From Malikia spinosa (lineage in GTDB: Bacteria > Pseudomonadota > Gammaproteobacteria > Burkholderiales > Burkholderiaceae_C), in NCBI RefSeq assembly GCF_002980625.1, contig NZ_PVLR01000015.1, positions 1 through 64,000 on the forward strand: a stretch of 64,000 bases of DNA. Reading direction: 5' to 3'. Below the pieces are notes generated by a model. It saw nothing but the letters and a program-made list of their open reading frames with translations. It ran no database searches and was not told where the DNA came from. Below, in pieces: positions 17,307 through 32,828 of this stretch (position 1 is the stretch's first letter; each line of letters opens with the position of its first letter). Position numbers and translations under genes: made by a program.

Positions 17307-18623
17307 TCAGGAAGACGCCAGCCGCATTTCGGCCGCACGCGCATGCGCCTGCAGGCCTTCGCCATGCGCGATCACCGAGGCGATCCGGCCCAGCGTCTGT
17401 GCGCCCTGCTCGCTGACCTCGATCAGGCTGCTGCGCTTCTGGAAATCGTAGACGCCCAGCGGGCTGGAAAAGCGTGCGGTGCCGCTGGTCGGCAGCACAT
17501 GGTTCGGACCGGCGCAGTAGTCGCCCAGCGATTCGCTGGTGTAGGCACCCAGGAAGATGGCACCCGCATGCCTGAGCAACGGCTCCCAGCGCATCGGCTC
17601 GCTCGACGACACTTCCAGGTGCTCGGGCGCGATCCGGTTGCTGATCGCGCAGGCCTCTTCCATGCTGCGCGTCAGGATCAGCGCGCCGCGCCCGTTCAGG
17701 CTCTTGGCGATGATCTCGGCGCGCGGCATCTCGGGCAGCAGGCGGTCGATCGAGGCCTGGACCGCCTCGATATAGGCCGCATCCGGACAGAGCAGGATGC
17801 TCTGCGCCAGCTCGTCATGCTCGGCCTGGCTGAACAGATCCATCGCAACCCAGTCGGGCGGCGTGCTGCCGTCGGCCAGCACCAGGATCTCGCTCGGGCC
17901 GGCGATCATGTCAATGCCCACCGTGCCGAACACATGCTTCTTGGCGCTGGCGACATAGGCGTTGCCGGGGCCGGTGATCTTGTCGACCTTCGGGATGGTC
18001 GCTGTGCCATAGGCCAGCGCGGCCACGGCCTGCGCACCGCCGATCGTGAAGGCGCGCGTGACGCCCGCCACATAGGCAGCGGCCAGCACCAGCGCATTGC
18101 GCTCGCCCCGGGGCGTCGGCACCACCATGATGATCTCGCCGACACCGGCGACATGGGCCGGCAGCGCATTCATCAGCACGGAAGACGGATAGGCCGCCTT
18201 GCCGCCCGGCACATAGATGCCAACCCGGTCCAGCGGCGTGACCTTCTGGCCCAGCAGCGTGCCGTCCTCGTCGCGGTAGCTCCAGCTCTCGCCGCTGGCG
18301 CGCTTTTGCGCCTCGTGGTAGCGGCGCACGCGCGCGGCCGCGGCCTGCAGCGCCTCGCGCTGGACTTCGGGCAGGCCGTCAAAGGCCGCCTTGAGCTCGT
18401 CCTGCTTCAATTCGAGCCCGGCCATGCCCTCGACCTGCAGTCCATCGAAGCGCTGGGTGTACTCGATCACCGCCGCGTCGCCACGCGCGCGCACATCGGC
18501 CAGGATCTCGGCCACGCGCTGCTCGATCGCGGCATCGGTGGCAGCCGACCAGTGCAGGCGCTGCTGGAAGCGGGCTTCGAAATCGGCGTCAGTGGTGCAC
18601 AGCAGCAGCGGGGTGGCTTTCAT
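17307..18623 (-). CDS. hisD: Histidinol dehydrogenase
   Basis: 438 residues from the ATG at 18623; the longer frame adds a non-conserved leader. It oxidises L-histidinol to L-histidine in two NAD-dependent steps at a zinc site. Recognisable blocks are [62 protein letters not shown] (zinc ligand region) and RIAPEHLEV. It follows hisG by 19 bases. In many Burkholderiales hisC, hisB and the rest would follow, but here the next genes are signalling genes, so the operon is split. Confidence 0.97.
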   Translation of the reverse strand: MKATPLLLCTTDADFEARFQQRLHWSAATDAAIEQRVAEILADVRARGDAAVIEYTQRFDGLQVEGMAGLELKQDELKAAFDGLPEVQREALQAAAARVRRYHEAQKRASGESWSYRDEDGTLLGQKVTPLDRVGIYVPGGKAAYPSSVLMNALPAHVAGVGEIIMVVPTPRGERNALVLAAAYVAGVTRAFTIGGAQAVAALAYGTATIPKVDKITGPGNAYVASAKKHVFGTVGIDMIAGPSEILVLADGSTPPDWVAMDLFSQAEHDELAQSILLCPDAAYIEAVQASIDRLLPEMPRAEIIAKSLNGRGALILTRSMEEACAISNRIAPEHLEVSSSEPMRWEPLLRHAGAIFLGAYTSESLGDYCAGPNHVLPTSGTARFSSPLGVYDFQKRSSLIEVSEQGAQTLGRIASVIAHGEGLQAHARAAEMRLASS

Positions 18624-18642
18624 CTTTTCACAGTTCCGGGTT

Positions 18643-19311
18643 TCAGGCCGTGGCCTGGGCAAAGGCATCGAGGATCGGGCGGATCAGCTCGCGCTTGACC
18701 TTGAGCGCGGCCGGATTGACGACCAGACGCGAGGAAATGTCCATGATCGGCTCGACCTCGACCAGATGGTTGGCCTTCAGCGTGTTGCCGGTCGAGACCA
18801 GGTCGACGATGGCGTCGGCCATGCCGGTCAGCGGCGCCAGCTCCATGCTGCCGTAGAGCTTGATCAGGTCGACGTGCACGCCCTTGCTGGCGAAGAACTC
18901 GCGCGCGATCGCCACATACTTGGTCGCAACCTTCAGGCGCGCGCCCTGGCGCACCGCGCTGGCGTAGTCGAAATCGGCGCGCACCGCCACGCTCATGCGG
19001 CATTTGGCGATCTTGAGGTCAAGCGGCTGGTAGAGACCGACGCTGCCGGCACCGCCCCACTCGGCCTCGTGCTCGATCAGCGTGTCGCGGCCGCAGACGC
19101 CCAGGTCGGCGCCGCCGTACTGGACATAGGTCGGCACGTCGCTGGCACGCACCAGCACCACCTGCACATCGGGCCGGTTGGTCGGCAGGATCAGCTTGCG
19201 CGACTTCTCGGGATCTTCCAGCACCTCGATGCCGGCGGCACGCAGCAGCGGCAGGGTCTCCTCGAAGATGCGGCCCTTGGACAGGGCCAGGGTCAGTTTG
19301 GCCTGGCTCAT
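18643..19311 (-). CDS. hisG: ATP phosphoribosyltransferase, short form
   Basis: 222 residues, the length of the short HisG that needs the regulatory subunit HisZ, which is not in this window. It catalyses the first step of histidine synthesis from ATP and PRPP. The start is [23 protein letters not shown] and the PRPP loop region is [17 protein letters not shown]. The start codon overlaps the murA stop by four bases, so it is coupled to murA as in related Betaproteobacteria. Histidine feedback would act through HisZ. Confidence 0.97.
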   Translation of the reverse strand: MSQAKLTLALSKGRIFEETLPLLRAAGIEVLEDPEKSRKLILPTNRPDVQVVLVRASDVPTYVQYGGADLGVCGRDTLIEHEAEWGGAGSVGLYQPLDLKIAKCRMSVAVRADFDYASAVRQGARLKVATKYVAIAREFFASKGVHVDLIKLYGSMELAPLTGMADAIVDLVSTGNTLKANHLVEVEPIMDISSRLVVNPAALKVKRELIRPILDAFAQATA

Positions 19312-20591
19312 TGGATTCTTTCGATGTCGGCGCCGAGGGCGCGCAGTTTGACTTCCATCTGGTCGTAGCCGCGGTCCAGATGGTAGATGCGGTCGACCAC
19401 GGTCTCGCCCGCGGCCACCAGGCCGGCGATCACCAGGCTGGCGGAGGCGCGCAGGTCGGTCGCCATCACGGTCGCGCCCGACAGGCGGCCGGATTCGCCC
19501 AGGCCTTCAACCAACGCGACGCGACCGTCGGTGTGGATGCGCGCGCCCAGGCGCTGCAGCTCCTGCACATGCATGAAGCGGTTCTCGAAGATGGTCTCGG
19601 TCACGCTGCTGCTGCCCTGCGCCACCACGTTGAGCGCCATGAACTGGGCCTGCATGTCGGTCGGGAAACCCGGGTGCTCGGTGGTGCGGAAGGTCTGAGC
19701 CTTGAGCTGGGCCGCGCCGGGCGAGGCCACGCGCAGGCCGCCGTCGACGGCCTCGACCGTCACGCCGGCGTCGCGCAGCTTGTCGATCACCGCGTCGAGG
19801 TGGTCGGCACGCGCATGCCGCAGCAGCGCCTCGCCGCCGGTCGCCGCGACCGCGCACAGGAATGTGCCGGCCTCGATCCGGTCGGCCACCACCGCGTGAT
19901 CACAGCCGTCCAGTTTCTCGACGCCCTGAATGCGGATGCGGCTGGTGCCATGGCCCTCGATCCGGGCGCCCATCTTGATCAGCATCTCGGCCAGATCGGT
20001 GATCTCGGGCTCCTGCGCCGCGTTCTCGAGGATGGTTTCGCCTTCGGCCAGGGTGGCGGCCATCAGGAAGTTCTCGGTCCCGGTGACCGTGACCATGTCG
20101 GTCGTGATGCGGGCGCCCTTGAGCCGGGTCCGACCTGCGGGCAGGCGCGCGATCATGTAGCCATGCTCGACCTCGATCTCGGCGCCCATGGCCTGCAGGC
20201 CCTTGATATGCTGGTCCACCGGGCGCGAGCCGATCGCGCAGCCACCCGGCAGCGACACCTTGGCCTGGCCAAAGCGCGCCAGCAGCGGACCCAGCACCAG
20301 CACTGAAGCGCGCATGGTCTTGACCAGCTCGTAGGGAGCCTCGGGCTGGATCGGATCGGCCGCCTGCAGCGTGAAACCGCCGCGCTCGCCATGGGTCTGG
20401 GTCTGCACGCCCATGTTCTCGAGCAGCTGGCGCATGGTCGCGACATCGCGCAGGCGCGGCACGTTGCGCAGCATCACGGGCTGGTCGGTCAGCAAGGCGG
20501 CACAAAGCTCGGGCAAGGCCGCATTCTTGGCGCCCGAAACCGCCACCTCGCCGTTCAGGCGGCGGCCACCGCGGATCAGTAACTTGTCCAT
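19308..20591 (-). CDS. murA: UDP-N-acetylglucosamine 1-carboxyvinyltransferase
   Basis: 427 residues from the ATG at 20591 ([27 protein letters not shown]). It transfers enolpyruvate from PEP to UDP-GlcNAc, the first committed step of peptidoglycan synthesis, in the cytoplasm. The catalytic, fosfomycin-reactive cysteine is C118 in [18 protein letters not shown]. The start is two bases after the ibaG stop and the end overlaps hisG. It is an essential housekeeping gene in its normal betaproteobacterial setting. Confidence 0.97.
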   Translation of the reverse strand: MDKLLIRGGRRLNGEVAVSGAKNAALPELCAALLTDQPVMLRNVPRLRDVATMRQLLENMGVQTQTHGERGGFTLQAADPIQPEAPYELVKTMRASVLVLGPLLARFGQAKVSLPGGCAIGSRPVDQHIKGLQAMGAEIEVEHGYMIARLPAGRTRLKGARITTDMVTVTGTENFLMAATLAEGETILENAAQEPEITDLAEMLIKMGARIEGHGTSRIRIQGVEKLDGCDHAVVADRIEAGTFLCAVAATGGEALLRHARADHLDAVIDKLRDAGVTVEAVDGGLRVASPGAAQLKAQTFRTTEHPGFPTDMQAQFMALNVVAQGSSSVTETIFENRFMHVQELQRLGARIHTDGRVALVEGLGESGRLSGATVMATDLRASASLVIAGLVAAGETVVDRIYHLDRGYDQMEVKLRALGADIERIQ

Positions 20592-20593
20592 CT

Positions 20594-20836
20594 TCAGCCC
20601 TGGGCAGCGGCCCATTCGGCCGGCGTGTAGGCCTTGATCGAGAGTGCGTGCACCTCGTCATTGTGGATGCGTGCGCCCAGAGTCGCGTAGACCTGCTGGT
20701 GGCGCGCGATCAGGCGCTTGCCCTCGAAGGCAGCGGACACGACCACGGCGGCCCAGTGGCGGCCGTCGCCCGAGACCTCCAGGTGCTCGCAGCTCAGGCC
20801 GGCGGCGATGATGGATTGCAGTTCGTCGGAAGTCAT
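20594..20836 (-). CDS. ibaG: BolA/IbaG family protein
   Basis: 80 residues, one BolA domain. The loop [27 protein letters not shown] contains the invariant histidine used with monothiol glutaredoxins to hold [2Fe-2S] clusters. It matches IbaG (YrbA), which lies next to murA in many proteobacteria. The gene is squeezed between the ABC permease stop (two bases) and the murA start (two bases). The likely role is iron-sulfur or stress-linked regulation. Confidence 0.93.
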   Translation of the reverse strand: MTSDELQSIIAAGLSCEHLEVSGDGRHWAAVVVSAAFEGKRLIARHQQVYATLGARIHNDEVHALSIKAYTPAEWAAAQG

Positions 20837-20838
20837 GT

Positions 20839-21590
20839 TCAGTGTCGGATCTTGTAGCCGGTCTTGAGCAGGTGCAGGGCCAGGCCCGCGACCAGGGCGA
20901 AAGCCCCTCCCACCACCCCCAGGCTGAGCCAGGGCGAGACGTCGCCGCGGCCGAAAAAGCCGTGGCGGAAGCCGTCGATCATGTAGAAGAAGGGATTGAA
21001 GCGGCTGAGCTGCTGCCAGAAGGCGGGAAGCGAGTGGATGGAATAGAAGACGCCGCTCAGGAAGGTCATCGGCACGATGACGAAGTTCTGGAAGGCGGCC
21101 ATCTGGTCGAACTTCTCGGCCCAGAGCCCGGCGACCACGCCCAGCGCGCCCAGCAGGGCCGAGCCCAGCAGCGCGAAGGTCAGGATCCAGAGCGGCTCGG
21201 CAAAGCTCAGCTGGGCGGTCCAGAAGGTGGCCAGCAACACGCCGGCGCCCACCACCATGCCGCGCACCATCGAGGAGCCGACATAGGCCAGGAACCAGGC
21301 CCGGTGCGACAGAGGGCTCAGCAGGATGAAGACCAGGTTGCCCATGATCTTGCTCTGGATCAGGCTCGACGAGCTGTTGGCGAAGGCGTTCTGCAGCACG
21401 CTCATCATGATCAGGCCCGGCAGCAGGAAGGCGGTATAGCCCACGCCGTCGTAGACCTCCACATGCGACTCGAGCACATGGCCGAAGATCAGCAGGTACA
21501 GGATGGCCGTCATGACCGGCGCGGCCACGGTCTGGAAGCCGACCTTCCAGAAGCGCAGCACTTCCTTGTAGAACAGGGTAGTCCAGCCCT

Positions 21591-21594
<4 letters not shown>
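20839..21594 (-). CDS. ABC-2 type exporter permease (YadH-like)
   Basis: 251 residues from the ATG at 21594 (MKGWTTLFYKEVLRFWKVGFQTVAAPV); the upstream open frame overlaps the ATPase gene and is rejected. Six hydrophobic segments and blocks such as FANSSSSLIQSKIMGNLVFILLSPLS, then MTFLSGVFYSIHSLPAFWQQLSRFNPFFYMIDGFRHGFFG, match the ABC-2/NodJ-YadH family. It forms an exporter with the ATPase encoded immediately upstream (four-base overlap). The substrate is unknown. The position between mlaB and ibaG is conserved in Betaproteobacteria, hinting at a cell-envelope role. Confidence 0.93.
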
Positions 21595-22508
<914 letters not shown>

Positions 22509-22520
22509 GGACCCGGGATT

Positions 22521-22799
22521 CTAGCCGGGCAGCAGGCTGCCGACCCCATAAAGTACGGCCAGTTCGCGTAAACGCGGGGGCAAGGCCAGCAGGCGCAGCT
22601 CGACGCCACGCTCGCGCGCCACGCGCGCCAGCCCCAGCAGCAGCGCCACCGCGGAGGAATCGAAATCCTGCAGCGCGCCGGCATCAAGCTCGGCCGGCTC
22701 GCCAGCGGCGGTGCGGCGCAGCTCGGCCGCGCAGGCGGCCAAGCAGGCGGGTGCCTCGGCATGCGTCAGGCGGGAGGGCAAGGCAGGCAGGCGACTCAC
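22521..22799 (-). CDS. mlaB: STAS-domain protein MlaB (GTG start)
   Basis: 92 residues with a GTG start at 22799, four bases after the mlaC stop; the longer open frame upstream runs through mlaC and is not used. The STAS core is ELDAGALQDFDSSAVALLLGLARVARERGVELRLLALPPRLRELAVLYGV. MlaB binds and activates the MlaF ATPase of the phospholipid transporter. The protein ends SLLPG. Confidence 0.88.
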   Translation of the reverse strand: MSRLPALPSRLTHAEAPACLAACAAELRRTAAGEPAELDAGALQDFDSSAVALLLGLARVARERGVELRLLALPPRLRELAVLYGVGSLLPG

Positions 22800-22803
22800 G
22801 GCA

Positions 22804-23463
22804 TCAGCTCTTGCTGCCGATGGGCGGCTTTTCGGTGGCGTTGCCACGGTTGCGCTGCGCCAGCGCCGCGATAAGGCCGTCCAGGCCCTTGGCATTGATT
22901 TCCTGCGCGAACTGGCCGCGGTAGGTCTCGACCAGCCAGACGCCCAGCACATTGAGGTCATAGACCTTCCAGCCGGCTTCTGTCTTCTCGACCCGGTAGT
23001 CGAGCTGGACCGGATCGCGACCCGGGGTGCGCAGCTCGGAGCGCACGATGACCTCGGTATCGCCCGGGTTCGCGCGCAGCGGCTTGACGACCAGGGTCTG
23101 GTCCTTGACCTGGCTCAGGGCGCCCGAATAGGTGCGCACCAGCAGGGTCTTGAATTCGGCCTGCAGCTTCTGCTTCTGCTCCGGCGTGGCCTGGCGCCAG
23201 AAGCGACCGACGGACGAGGCAGTCATGCGGGTGAAGTTCACATGCGGCAGCAGCCGGTTGTCGACCAACGCGATCACCCGACCGGTATCACCGTTGCGCA
23301 GCGCCGCATCGGACTTGACCGCCTCGATCAGTTCGGCGGCGACGCGCTGGATCAGCACCTCGGGACTCTCGCTGGCCTGCGCCACGGCGCTGCCGGCAAA
23401 GCCGGCCAGTGAAGATGCGACAGCCCAAGCCAGGGCCGTGCGGCGGTCGATGACAACACTCAT
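22804..23463 (-). CDS. mlaC: Periplasmic phospholipid-binding protein MlaC
   Basis: 219 residues from the ATG at 23463, preceded by an AGGAAAG ribosome site. A signal peptide (RRTALAWAVASSLAGFAGSAVAQA) precedes the MlaC/Ttg2D domain (IQRVAAELIEAVKSD, then LLPHVNFTRMTASSVGRFWRQATPEQKQKL). It ferries phospholipids across the periplasm between the MlaA complex in the outer membrane and MlaFEDB in the inner membrane. The 112-base gap before it holds an imperfect inverted repeat at 23487-23511. Confidence 0.96.
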   Translation of the reverse strand: MSVVIDRRTALAWAVASSLAGFAGSAVAQASESPEVLIQRVAAELIEAVKSDAALRNGDTGRVIALVDNRLLPHVNFTRMTASSVGRFWRQATPEQKQKLQAEFKTLLVRTYSGALSQVKDQTLVVKPLRANPGDTEVIVRSELRTPGRDPVQLDYRVEKTEAGWKVYDLNVLGVWLVETYRGQFAQEINAKGLDGLIAALAQRNRGNATEKPPIGSKS

Positions 23464-23575
23464 TTTTTTCTTTCCTGTCGGCAATAGAACCGCCCCACCA
23501 CGGGGCCGTTCCATGGTCAATGTAGCCGGGGCGGCAGGACAGCGCGCGACCGGCTTACAAATGACTGCAATTGTT

Positions 23576-24298
23576 TCATTCGAGGTCGTAGCGTTCCTCG
23601 GGCGGCGTCACGCCGATCTGGCTGTGGCGACGCTGCAAGTAGGAGTCGCGCAGGAAGCTGTAGGGATCGAGCGCCGCCTCCTGCAGCATGTCGCCCGCAC
23701 GCAGCAGCCCAGCGCGCTGGTCGACGATGCTCAGGGCGCGCAGTCCGTTGCGGGTCGGGATATGGCCAATCTGGCCCACGGCATTGCCCTGTCCGTCGAC
23801 CGGCAGGGCGGCGGTATCGCGCAGCGTCGACGGTCCGAGCAGCGGCAGCATCAGATAAGGGCCGTCGGGCACCCCCCAGCGACCCAGCGTCATGCCGAAG
23901 TCCAGCGTGGTGCGCTCGAGGCCCATTTCCGAAGCGACATCGAGCACGCCAGCCAGGCCGAAGGTGCTGTTGAAGACAAAGCGCATGCCGTTTTCGGTCG
24001 CTTCGCGCGGGCGCAGCTGCAGCACGCCGTTGACGGCCGACCAGCCATCGCGCAGGTTGTCGAAGAAGTTGTTGACGCCGGTACGCAGCGGAGCCGGGGT
24101 GACCTCGACATAGGCGTTGGCCACGGGCTTGAGCAGCGCGCGATCGACGTCGACGTTGAACTGGTACAGGCTACGGTTGAGCGGCTCGAGCGGATCGCGC
24201 GGGTCCGCAGCAGGTCCGCTGGCGCAACCGGCAAGGGCCAGCAAGCCGGCCAGTCCGGCCACTCGCAGCAGGCTGTTGATAGTGGAGCTCATCGCCAT
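23576..24298 (-). CDS. mlaA: Outer-membrane lipoprotein MlaA (VacJ)
   Basis: About 240 residues from the ATG at 24298 (a second ATG two codons on is equally possible). The signal ends LAGLLALAGC with lipobox Cys at 25, followed by DPRDPLEPLNRSLYQFNVDVDRALLKP, the MlaA signature. MlaA forms a porin-associated channel that removes phospholipid from the outer leaflet. It is inserted between mlaD and mlaC, a usual betaproteobacterial arrangement that differs from E. coli. It starts 22 bases after the mlaD stop. Confidence 0.95.
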   Translation of the reverse strand: MAMSSTINSLLRVAGLAGLLALAGCASGPAADPRDPLEPLNRSLYQFNVDVDRALLKPVANAYVEVTPAPLRTGVNNFFDNLRDGWSAVNGVLQLRPREATENGMRFVFNSTFGLAGVLDVASEMGLERTTLDFGMTLGRWGVPDGPYLMLPLLGPSTLRDTAALPVDGQGNAVGQIGHIPTRNGLRALSIVDQRAGLLRAGDMLQEAALDPYSFLRDSYLQRRHSQIGVTPPEERYDLE

Positions 24299-24320
24299 GG
24301 TCCTTGTTGGCTGACGGCGC

Positions 24321-24809
24321 TCATGGCGCCGGGGCATTGCCGGCAGAGTTGCCCGCATCAGCCGCCTTGCTGTAGAGGAACTGGCCGATCAGGTTCTCGA
24401 GCACCACGGCCGACTGGGTCTGGGTGATCACGTCGCCCTGGGCCAGGTTCTTCTCGTCGCCGCCCGGCTCGATACCGACATACTGCTCGCCGAGCAGGCC
24501 GCTGGTCAAGACCTTGAGCGAGCTGTCCTTCGGGAAAGCATAGCGCGACTCGAGCGCCAGCACCACATTGGCCTGGTAGCTCTTGTCATCGAAGCGGATC
24601 GCCTCGATGCGGCCGACCACGACGCCAGCGCTCTTGACCGCCGCCTTCGGCTTCAGGCCGCCGGCGTTGTCGAACCTGGCCGTCACCTGGTAGGTCTTCT
24701 CGAAGCTCAGGTTGAGCAGATTGGCCGACTGCAGGGCCAGGAACAGGATGGCGGCCGCACCGATCAGCACGAACAGGCCTACCCAGACATCGACTTTGGA
24801 GCGTTGCAA
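24321..24809 (-). CDS. mlaD: MCE-domain protein MlaD (TTG start)
   Basis: 162 residues with a proposed TTG start at 24809, preceded by AAGGGAGAG at good distance; translation gives M-QRSKVDVWVGLFVLIGAAA, the family's normal beginning. An upstream in-frame TTG at 24836 would lie inside mlaE. One membrane helix (about 9-30) is followed by the MCE domain (VTARFDNAGGLKPKAAVKSAGVVVGRIEAI, then SGLLGEQYVGIEPGG). MlaD forms the periplasmic hexamer of the transporter. Confidence 0.92.
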   Translation of the reverse strand: MQRSKVDVWVGLFVLIGAAAILFLALQSANLLNLSFEKTYQVTARFDNAGGLKPKAAVKSAGVVVGRIEAIRFDDKSYQANVVLALESRYAFPKDSSLKVLTSGLLGEQYVGIEPGGDEKNLAQGDVITQTQSAVVLENLIGQFLYSKAADAGNSAGNAPAP

Positions 24810-24825
24810 TTGGCTCTCCCTTGAA

Positions 24826-25608
24826 TCAGACAGCAAACATCATGGCGGTCAGGATGAAATCCAGACCCAGGACAGTGAGCGAGGCCATCACCACCGTGCG
24901 GGTGGTCGCGCGCGACACCCCCTCGGGAGTCGGGCTGGCCTCGAAACCCTGTTGCAGCGCGATGAAGGTCACCGCGATGCCGAACACCAGGCTCTTGATC
25001 AGGCTGTTGCCGACATCGGCCCAGACATCGACCCCGCCCTGGATCTGGCTCCAGAACGAACCGCCGTCGACGCCGATCATCAGCACGCCGACGACCCAGC
25101 CGCCAATGATGCCCATGGCGCTGAATACCGCGCCGAGCAGCGGCATCGTGATCACGCCAGCCCAGAAGCGCGGCGCCAACACGCGATCGATCGGATCGAC
25201 CGCCATCATCTCCATCACGCTGATCTGTTCGCCGGCCTTCATGAGGCCGATCTCGGCCGTCAGCGAGGTGCCGGCGCGGCCCGCGAACAGCAGCGCGGTC
25301 ACCACGGGACCGAGCTCGCGGATCAGGCTCAGCGTGACCATCAGGCCCAGCGCGTCGGTGGAGCCGAACTTCTCGAGGATGTTGTAGCCCTGCAGCGCAA
25401 AGACGAAGCCGACGAACAGGCCCGAGACGCCGATGATCGCGAGCGAATAGTTGCCGAGGAAATGGATCTGGTCGCGGATCAGGCCGAAGCGGCGCCAACT
25501 GCCCCAAGTGCCGAGCAGCAGGCGAAAGAACAGGCGTGCGCCATGGCCGAGCGCGGCCAGCCACAGGCGCACGGAAAAGCCGATCTCGGCGGGCGACAGG
25601 CGCTTCAT
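24826..25608 (-). CDS. mlaE: Phospholipid ABC transporter permease MlaE
   Basis: 260 residues, about five to six membrane segments, matching MlaE/PermE (LFAGRAGTSLTAEIGLMKAGEQISVMEMMAVDPIDRVLAPRFWAG). It forms the inner-membrane dimer on which MlaF and MlaD assemble. The start codon overlaps the mlaF stop by four bases. Confidence 0.96.
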   Translation of the reverse strand: MKRLSPAEIGFSVRLWLAALGHGARLFFRLLLGTWGSWRRFGLIRDQIHFLGNYSLAIIGVSGLFVGFVFALQGYNILEKFGSTDALGLMVTLSLIRELGPVVTALLFAGRAGTSLTAEIGLMKAGEQISVMEMMAVDPIDRVLAPRFWAGVITMPLLGAVFSAMGIIGGWVVGVLMIGVDGGSFWSQIQGGVDVWADVGNSLIKSLVFGIAVTFIALQQGFEASPTPEGVSRATTRTVVMASLTVLGLDFILTAMMFAV

Positions 25609-26423
25609 GCGGTTCTCCCGGCGGCCAGGCCGAAATCTTCCTCGACCGAGGGGCCGGGGTAATGGAAGCGCACCGGCCCTTCGGGCGATGCGGTCACGTA
25701 TTGCTGGATCAAGGGGTTGTCGCTGTCGCGGATCTGCTGCGGCGTGCCCTGCTGCGCCACCTTGCCGTTGGCCAGCACGATCACATGATCGCAGACCGCG
25801 AAGGTGGCGTCGAGCTCATGCGAGACCATCAGGCTGGTCAGGCCCAGCGTGTCGTTGAGCTGGCGGATCAGGCGCGCGGCGGTGCCGAGCGAGATCGGGT
25901 CCAGGCCCGAGAAGGGCTCGTCATACATGACCAGCTCGGGGTCGAGTGCGATCGCGCGCGCCAGCGCGACGCGCCGCGCCATGCCGCCCGACAGTTCGCT
26001 CGGCATCAGGTGGCGTGCACCGCGCAGGCCGACCGCCTGCAGCTTCATCAGCACGATGTCGCGGATCATCGATTCGGGCAGGCCGCTGTGCTCGCGCAGC
26101 GGAAAAGCCACGTTGTCGTAGACGTCCTGGTCGGTGAACAGGGCACCGAACTGGTAGAGCATGCCCATGCGGCGGCGCATCGCATAGAGGCCGTCGCGGT
26201 CAAGCGCTCCGACATCCTGGCCGTCGAACAGCACCTGGCCTTTTTGCGCCTTGTTCTGGCCGCCGATCAGGCGCAGCAAGGTGGTCTTGCCGCCGCCCGA
26301 GGCCCCGATCAGCACCGTGACCTTGCCGCGCGGCACATGCAGGCTGATGTCCTCGAGCACGATGCGGCCATCCCCATACCCGAAGGTGAGATCGCGGATT
26401 TCAACCAGCTGCGGTGTGGGCAT
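25605..26423 (-). CDS. mlaF: Phospholipid ABC transporter ATPase MlaF
   Basis: 272 residues. Walker A GASGGGKTT, signature LSGGMARRVALARAIALDPELVMYDEPFSGLDP, and switch His in MVSHELDATFAVCDH are complete. It powers MlaFEDB. It is the first gene of the mla run, 100 bases after gltD. A weak ribosome site and a strong hairpin (26444-26466) just upstream leave open whether the operon has its own promoter or relies on read-through from gltBD. Confidence 0.96.
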   Translation of the reverse strand: MPTPQLVEIRDLTFGYGDGRIVLEDISLHVPRGKVTVLIGASGGGKTTLLRLIGGQNKAQKGQVLFDGQDVGALDRDGLYAMRRRMGMLYQFGALFTDQDVYDNVAFPLREHSGLPESMIRDIVLMKLQAVGLRGARHLMPSELSGGMARRVALARAIALDPELVMYDEPFSGLDPISLGTAARLIRQLNDTLGLTSLMVSHELDATFAVCDHVIVLANGKVAQQGTPQQIRDSDNPLIQQYVTASPEGPVRFHYPGPSVEEDFGLAAGRTA

Positions 26424-26443
26424 GGAATGGGCTCGGAAATGAC

Positions 26444-26466
26444 GAAGGCCGGATCAACCGGCCTTC
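26444..26466 (-). terminator. Hairpin between gltD and mlaF, probable terminator or attenuator
   Basis: GAAGGCCGG-atcaa-CCGGCCTTC is a perfect 9-bp stem with a 5-base loop, ending 20 bases before the mlaF ATG. On the minus strand it is followed only by GTCATTTCC, so the U-tract is weak. TATCAT (26469-26474), a good -10 sequence, lies directly upstream, but I see no matching -35. A second small inverted repeat CCCTAA-gttgga-TTAGGG lies at 26490-26507. Confidence 0.55.
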
Positions 26467-26523
26467 ATATGATAAGGGATACAGGAAAACCCTAAGTTGG
26501 ATTAGGGCATACCCCTACGCGTA

Positions 26524-27990
26524 TCAACGCGGCAGCTGAGTCGAGCCCATCAGGAACTCGTCGACCGCGCGCGCGGCCTGACGGCCTTCGCGGATCGCCC
26601 ACACCACCAGCGACTGGCCGCGGCGGATATCGCCGGCAGCGAAGACCTTGGGCACGCTGGTCGCGTAGCCGCCGACCAGCGACTCGCTGGCCTTGGCGTT
26701 ACCGCGCGCGTCCTTCTCGACGCCGAAGCCGTCGAGGATGGTCGCAACCGGATGGACGAAGCCCATCGCCAGCAGCACCAGATCAGCCTGGTATTCCTTC
26801 TCGGTGCCCGGGATCTCGACCAGCTTGCCGTCCTTCATCTCGACATGGACGGTCTTGAGGCCGGTGACCTTGCCGTTCTTGCCGATGAATTCCTTGGTCG
26901 AGATCGCGAACTCGCGCACGCAGCCTTCCTGGTGGCTGGAGCTGGTGCGCAGCTTGAGCGGCCAGTAGGGCCAGACCAGCGGCTTGTTCTCCTGCTCGGG
27001 CGGCTGCGGCATCACTTCGAACTGCGTGACGCTGACAGCGCCATGGCGGTTGGAGGTACCGACGCAGTCGGAGCCGGTGTCGCCACCGCCGATCACGATC
27101 ACATGCTTGCCATCGGCGCGCAGCTGACCCTTGAGCTTGCCGTCGGCGTTGACCTTGTTCTGCTGCGGCAGGAACTCCATCGCGAAATGGATGCCGTCGA
27201 GCTCGCGGCCCGGCACCGGCAAGTCGCGCGACTGCTCGGAGCCACCGGTCAGCAGCACGGCATCGAAGTCCTGCTTGAGCTGCTCAGGCGCAATGGTTTC
27301 CTTGGCCCAGTTGGTGACCTTGGAATCCTTGGGCAGCTGACCGATCAGCACGCCGGTGCGGATCTTGACGCCTTCGGCCTCGAGCTGCTTGACGCGGCGG
27401 TCGATGTGCGACTTCTCGAACTTGAAGTCCGGGATGCCGTAGCGCAGCAGGCCGCCGACGCGGTCGTTCTTCTCGAACAGGGTCACGTCATGACCGGCGC
27501 GCGCCAGCTGCTGGGCCGCGGCCAGGCCGGCCGGGCCGGCGCCGACGACGGCGACCTTCTTGCCAGTCTGGACCTTGGCCGGCTGGGGCTTGACCCAGCC
27601 GTTTTCCCAGGCCTTGTCGATGATCGCGTGCTCGATCGACTTGATGCCGACCGGGTCGCCGTTGACGTTGATCACGCAGGCAGCTTCGCAGGGCGCCGGG
27701 CAGATGCGACCGGTGAACTCGGGGAAGTTGTTGGTGCTGTGCAGCACCGTGCTCGCGTTCTGCCAATCCTGGTGATAGACCAGGTCGTTGAAGTCCGGAA
27801 TGATGTTGTTGACCGGGCAGCCGTTGTTGCAGAACGGCGTGCCGCAGTCCATGCAGCGCGCACCCTGGATCTTGGCCTGCTCATCGCTCAGGCCGATCAC
27901 GAATTCCTTGTAGTGCTTGACGCGCTCGGCGACGGGCTTGTAGCCCTCCTCGATGCGCTCATATTCCATGAAGCCGGTGACTTTTCCCAT
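26524..27990 (-). CDS. gltD: Glutamate synthase small subunit
   Basis: 488 residues. The N-terminal region binds two [4Fe-4S] clusters ([17 protein letters not shown] and [11 protein letters not shown]), followed by FAD ([20 protein letters not shown]) and NADPH ([18 protein letters not shown]) domains. It feeds electrons from NADPH to GltB for glutamate formation from glutamine and 2-oxoglutarate. It follows gltB by 57 bases with an AAGGAAAG ribosome site. Confidence 0.97.
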   Translation of the reverse strand: MGKVTGFMEYERIEEGYKPVAERVKHYKEFVIGLSDEQAKIQGARCMDCGTPFCNNGCPVNNIIPDFNDLVYHQDWQNASTVLHSTNNFPEFTGRICPAPCEAACVINVNGDPVGIKSIEHAIIDKAWENGWVKPQPAKVQTGKKVAVVGAGPAGLAAAQQLARAGHDVTLFEKNDRVGGLLRYGIPDFKFEKSHIDRRVKQLEAEGVKIRTGVLIGQLPKDSKVTNWAKETIAPEQLKQDFDAVLLTGGSEQSRDLPVPGRELDGIHFAMEFLPQQNKVNADGKLKGQLRADGKHVIVIGGGDTGSDCVGTSNRHGAVSVTQFEVMPQPPEQENKPLVWPYWPLKLRTSSSHQEGCVREFAISTKEFIGKNGKVTGLKTVHVEMKDGKLVEIPGTEKEYQADLVLLAMGFVHPVATILDGFGVEKDARGNAKASESLVGGYATSVPKVFAAGDIRRGQSLVVWAIREGRQAARAVDEFLMGSTQLPR

Positions 27991-28047
27991 TTTCTTTCCT
28001 TTGCGGGGCAGGACTCGCGCCCTGCCCCCTGAATCGATTTTGACGGA

Positions 28048-32796
<4,749 letters not shown>

Positions 32797-32828
32797 GCCA
32801 AACTCCTCAATTAAGCATTAACCCTAAG

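Noticed and set aside
22800-22961. Longer start for mlaB
   Set aside because: The extra residues lie entirely within mlaC in another frame; the STAS domain starts just after the GTG at 22799.
23487-23511. Imperfect inverted repeat GAACCGCCCC-accac-GGGGCCGTTC upstream of mlaC as a terminator
   Set aside because: One mismatch, no U-tract in the right place, and it lies within a run of cotranscribed mla genes; too weak to annotate.
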